Shown here: in pieces, positions 6,318 through 7,822 of the stretch
Position numbering within the stretch: the stretch's first letter is position 1
Layout of the letters: each line of letters starts with the position of its first letter
NCBI GenBank assembly: GCA_024511045.1
Contig: JANEMG010000097.1
Span: 1-7,822 of the forward strand
Source: Gammaproteobacteria bacterium
GTDB lineage: Bacteria; Pseudomonadota; Gammaproteobacteria; Methylococcales; Methylomonadaceae
Reading direction: 5' to 3'
DNA: 7,822 bases
Program-made: the position numbers and the translations under genes
Notes under the pieces: model-generated
Told to the model about the DNA's origin: nothing
The model's database searches: none
What the model saw: the letters and a program-made list of their open reading frames with translations, nothing else

Positions 6318-7174
6318 ATGAAGACGGGAATGATTGGCCTGGGGGCGATGGGGTCGGCGATGGCCGCCAACGTCGCCAAGGCGGGGTATTTGACTGCCGT
6401 GTGGAACCGCACGACGGACAAGGCGGAGCTTTTGGCGGGACGGCTTGCTGTGGGTTGCGCCTCTTCGGTTCGTGATCTTGCCGCGACAACGGATGTGCTG
6501 CTGGTCTGCGTGTCTGCCGATGAGGATGTGCTGGATGTGGTCGGGGAGATTGCCATGGGCATACGTCCCGGCGGCATAGTCGTGGACTTGTCCACGGTCA
6601 GCAGCGACACGGCGGTCGAGGCCGCGGCCGTACTCGCCGCACGGCAAGCGGCGTTTCTCGATGCCCCGGTCTCCGGCGGCGTCGAGGGCGCCAGGAATGG
6701 TGCCCTGGCGATGATGGTCGGCGGCGATGCGGGGGTTCTGGAAAAGTCCGGCCGGTACTCGAAGCGATGACCAGCCGCATCGTGCATATTGGCGGCGTTG
6801 GTTCCGGACAGGGGGTCAAGGCGGTGAATCAGGTGCTGGCGGCGGGAATCAATCAGGCCGTCACCGAAGCGTTGGCGTTTGCCCAGGCGCAGCATTTACC
6901 CATGGACAAGGTGATCGATGTCGTTTAGGCCGGCGCGGCCGGCAACTGGTTTCTCGAGCACCGTGGGACGACCATGACCCGGGGGCGTTTCGATCCAGGC
7001 TTCAGGCTGAAGCTGCACTACAAGGATCTTTGCATCTGCAAGGCCATGGCCGACAAGAGCGGCGCGTCGACGCTGCTGCTGGATATGACCCTGGCCGATT
7101 ACCGGGTGCTGATCGCGCAGGGTTACGGGGAAGAGGATATTTCCGCTTTGTATCGTAAAAAGCGGCCGGTTTGA
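6318..7174 (+). pseudogene. Broken NAD(P)-dependent oxidoreductase, 3-hydroxyisobutyrate dehydrogenase family
   Basis: Joined across its lesions, the gene encodes about 285 residues, the normal length of the beta-hydroxyacid dehydrogenase family (3-hydroxyisobutyrate, tartronate-semialdehyde or succinic-semialdehyde reductases). Visible motifs are the dinucleotide-binding GLGAMG at residues 7-12, VWNRT, the substrate loop DAPVSGGVEGARNG, and GSGQGVKAVNQ with the catalytic lysine. Two lesions are clear. In the AAAAG run at 6742-6746 one base is missing: the first frame reads to a TGA at 6768-6770, while the family sequence (VRPVLEAM...) continues in the -1 frame from 6746. In that second frame a TAG at 6926-6928 interrupts DVV-stop-AGAAGNWFLEH where a sense codon is expected. 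The remainder, to LYRKKRPV, is well preserved, so decay looks recent. ATG 6318 has GGAGA 7 nt upstream; ATG 6312 overlaps the speA stop. The substrate cannot be told from sequence. Confidence 0.88.
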
Positions 7175-7223
7175 TTGCAAGGCAAGGGCGATTTTCATCG
7201 CAGGAAGGAGGTCGGGGCGGCTG

Positions 7224-7559
7224 TCACCAGCTGAAAATCTTCCACTGGTTGATATAGCTGGTCTCATCCAGACCGCTGCGCTGTATTTCCATGGTTCCGT
7301 CATGGTCCTTGTCGATCATGTAATAGGGTGGGCCGATGTCCGGGATGATTTTTATCATGTACAGCTGGCCGTTGATGCGGTATTCCTGGATGGTTTTTTT
7401 GCCGCGGCGGATGATGGTGATATCCGGCTCCAGCGTCTCACCGCTTTCCACCGGCAGCGGCAGCTCGGGAGGCTCGGGGCCGACGGCATCTGGCGGCGGG
7501 CTTTGCGCAATGACGATTGCTGGCAGCATCAGCAGGGGCAATAAAAAAAAACGGTGCAT
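7224..7559 (-). CDS. DUF2782 family secreted protein
   Basis: This is a 111-residue protein with a signal peptide: MHR, a hydrophobic core FFLLPLLMLPAIVIA, and a likely cleavage after Ala18 (V-I-A before Gln19). It is therefore expected in the periplasm; there is no lipobox cysteine. After a Pro-rich linker (about 21-37) comes the DUF2782 domain: VESGETLEPDITIIRRG, EYRINGQLYMIKIIP, GPPYYMIDKDHDGTME and the C-terminal QWKIFSW. Its function is unknown; in several gammaproteobacteria such genes lie near polA or thrB, neither of which is in this window. ATG 7559 was chosen because it gives a clean signal peptide; the frame is open to 7628, but the extra 23 residues are polar and would bury the signal. 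Codons 4-6 contain a run of nine T. It converges on the broken oxidoreductase; the 49-bp gap has a short hairpin (7188-7201) with no T-tract. Confidence 0.85.
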   Translation of the reverse strand: MHRFFLLPLLMLPAIVIAQSPPPDAVGPEPPELPLPVESGETLEPDITIIRRGKKTIQEYRINGQLYMIKIIPDIGPPYYMIDKDHDGTMEIQRSGLDETSYINQWKIFSW

Positions 7560-7575
7560 GAATCGATCTCGGTCT

Positions 7576-7581
7576 ATTCTA
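7576..7581 (-). promoter_or_regulatory. Candidate -10 box for the DUF2782 gene
   Basis: On the minus strand this reads TAGAAT, five of six matches to the -10 consensus, 16 bp upstream of the chosen ATG. The nearest -35-like sequence (ATTACA) sits at a poor 15-bp spacing. The leader would be under 15 nt, which leaves little room for a ribosome site, so the call is weak. Confidence 0.2.
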
Positions 7582-7787
7582 AAAAAGTCAGCATCTGTAA
7601 TTACGCGTCCATGGGCTGTTTTATTCATAATCCGTGGCTTGCAGCCATTGATCGGGCCGGCACTTCACTGTGCCGCAGGCAGTGTCCGTCATTCCTGGAA
7701 GGGCGCTGTTCTAATAGCTAGTATAGTGAGCCATATGCAAAACTAAAAATTGATTTTGGCTGGTTGAATGCTGCGCACCCTGTGGAT

Positions 7788-7806
7788 GCGAATGATTCTC
7801 AATAAT
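7788..7806. promoter_or_regulatory. Likely Fur box
   Basis: GCGAATGATTCTCAATAAT matches the 19-bp Fur consensus GATAATGATAATCATTATC at 12 positions, including the core AATGAT and the TCA of the second half. Sites of the form AATGATTCTCAT are common before TonB-dependent receptor, hemP and siderophore genes. It lies 16 bp from the right edge and more than 220 bp from the DUF2782 start, so it most likely controls a plus-strand gene beyond the window. No complete promoter could be assigned around it. Confidence 0.5.
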
Positions 7807-7822
7807 TACGTATTTCTTACGT

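Noticed and set aside
6741..6746. Programmed -1 frameshifting at GAAAAG in the oxidoreductase
   Set aside because: The sequence is not a full X-XXY-YYZ slippery heptamer, the family has no known frameshifted members, and a second in-frame TAG downstream would still stop translation.
6926..6928. TAG read through as an amino acid (for example pyrrolysine)
   Set aside because: The gene already has an upstream frameshift, and the family does not use such recoding; a single substitution from TCG or CAG is simpler.
7188..7201. GCGAT-TTTC-ATCGC as a bidirectional terminator between the converging genes
   Set aside because: The stem is only 5 bp and no T-tract follows on either strand.
7658..7675. 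Hairpin CGGCAC-TTCACT-GTGCCG in the right intergenic region
   Set aside because: A single 6-bp stem without a T-tract, repeat copy or gene context; no function can be supported.
7336..7746. Plus-strand 136-codon open frame over the DUF2782 gene
   Set aside because: It is the antisense of a protein with a clear signal peptide and DUF2782 motifs and resembles no known family.

Overview
The window looks like a chromosomal segment of a gammaproteobacterium outside the Enterobacterales. Three things suggest this: an Escherichia-type S-adenosylmethionine decarboxylase, a YhfA-like OsmC protein divergent from a CRP-family regulator (the same neighbourhood as yhfA/crp in E. coli), and a CRP protein closer to Xanthomonas Clp than to enteric CRP. 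A small DUF2782 protein fits the same group. This is inference from remembered family sequences; no search was run. I see no transposase, integrase, CRISPR array, tRNA or rRNA.

Layout. Positions 1-904 hold a two-gene minus-strand unit, osmC-like then speD (7 bp apart); speD runs off the left edge. Positions 905-1079 are the divergent control region, with two copies of an 8-bp palindrome 35 bp apart. Positions 1080-1733 encode the CRP/Clp-like regulator. From about 1831 to 4329 runs a plus-strand operon: a short DUF3306-like ORF, a 516-residue polyferredoxin and a TorD-family chaperone. These are accessory genes normally found beside a molybdenum formate dehydrogenase, but no catalytic subunit is present here. 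Positions 4330-4470 form a leader with three consecutive inverted repeats and a possible four-codon minicistron. It is followed by speA, the biosynthetic arginine decarboxylase (4471-6315). Directly after speA is a 3-hydroxyisobutyrate-dehydrogenase-type oxidoreductase (6318-7174), inactivated by one frameshift and one in-frame TAG. On the minus strand, 7224-7559 encodes a secreted DUF2782 protein. A likely Fur box at 7788-7806 points to an iron-regulated gene beyond the right edge.

How the genes relate. SpeA (arginine to agmatine) and SpeD (SAM to decarboxylated SAM) supply the two branches of spermidine synthesis; the agmatine-processing enzyme and spermidine synthase are not in the window. 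The CRP-like protein is the only transcription factor seen. It carries a Glu at the position of a cAMP-contacting Ser in E. coli CRP, as Clp does, so its effector may not be cAMP. The polyferredoxin and TorD would serve electron transfer to, and maturation of, a molybdoenzyme encoded elsewhere. Most of the window is ordinary core metabolism. The less ordinary parts are the orphaned formate-dehydrogenase accessory set, the structured speA leader and the decaying oxidoreductase.
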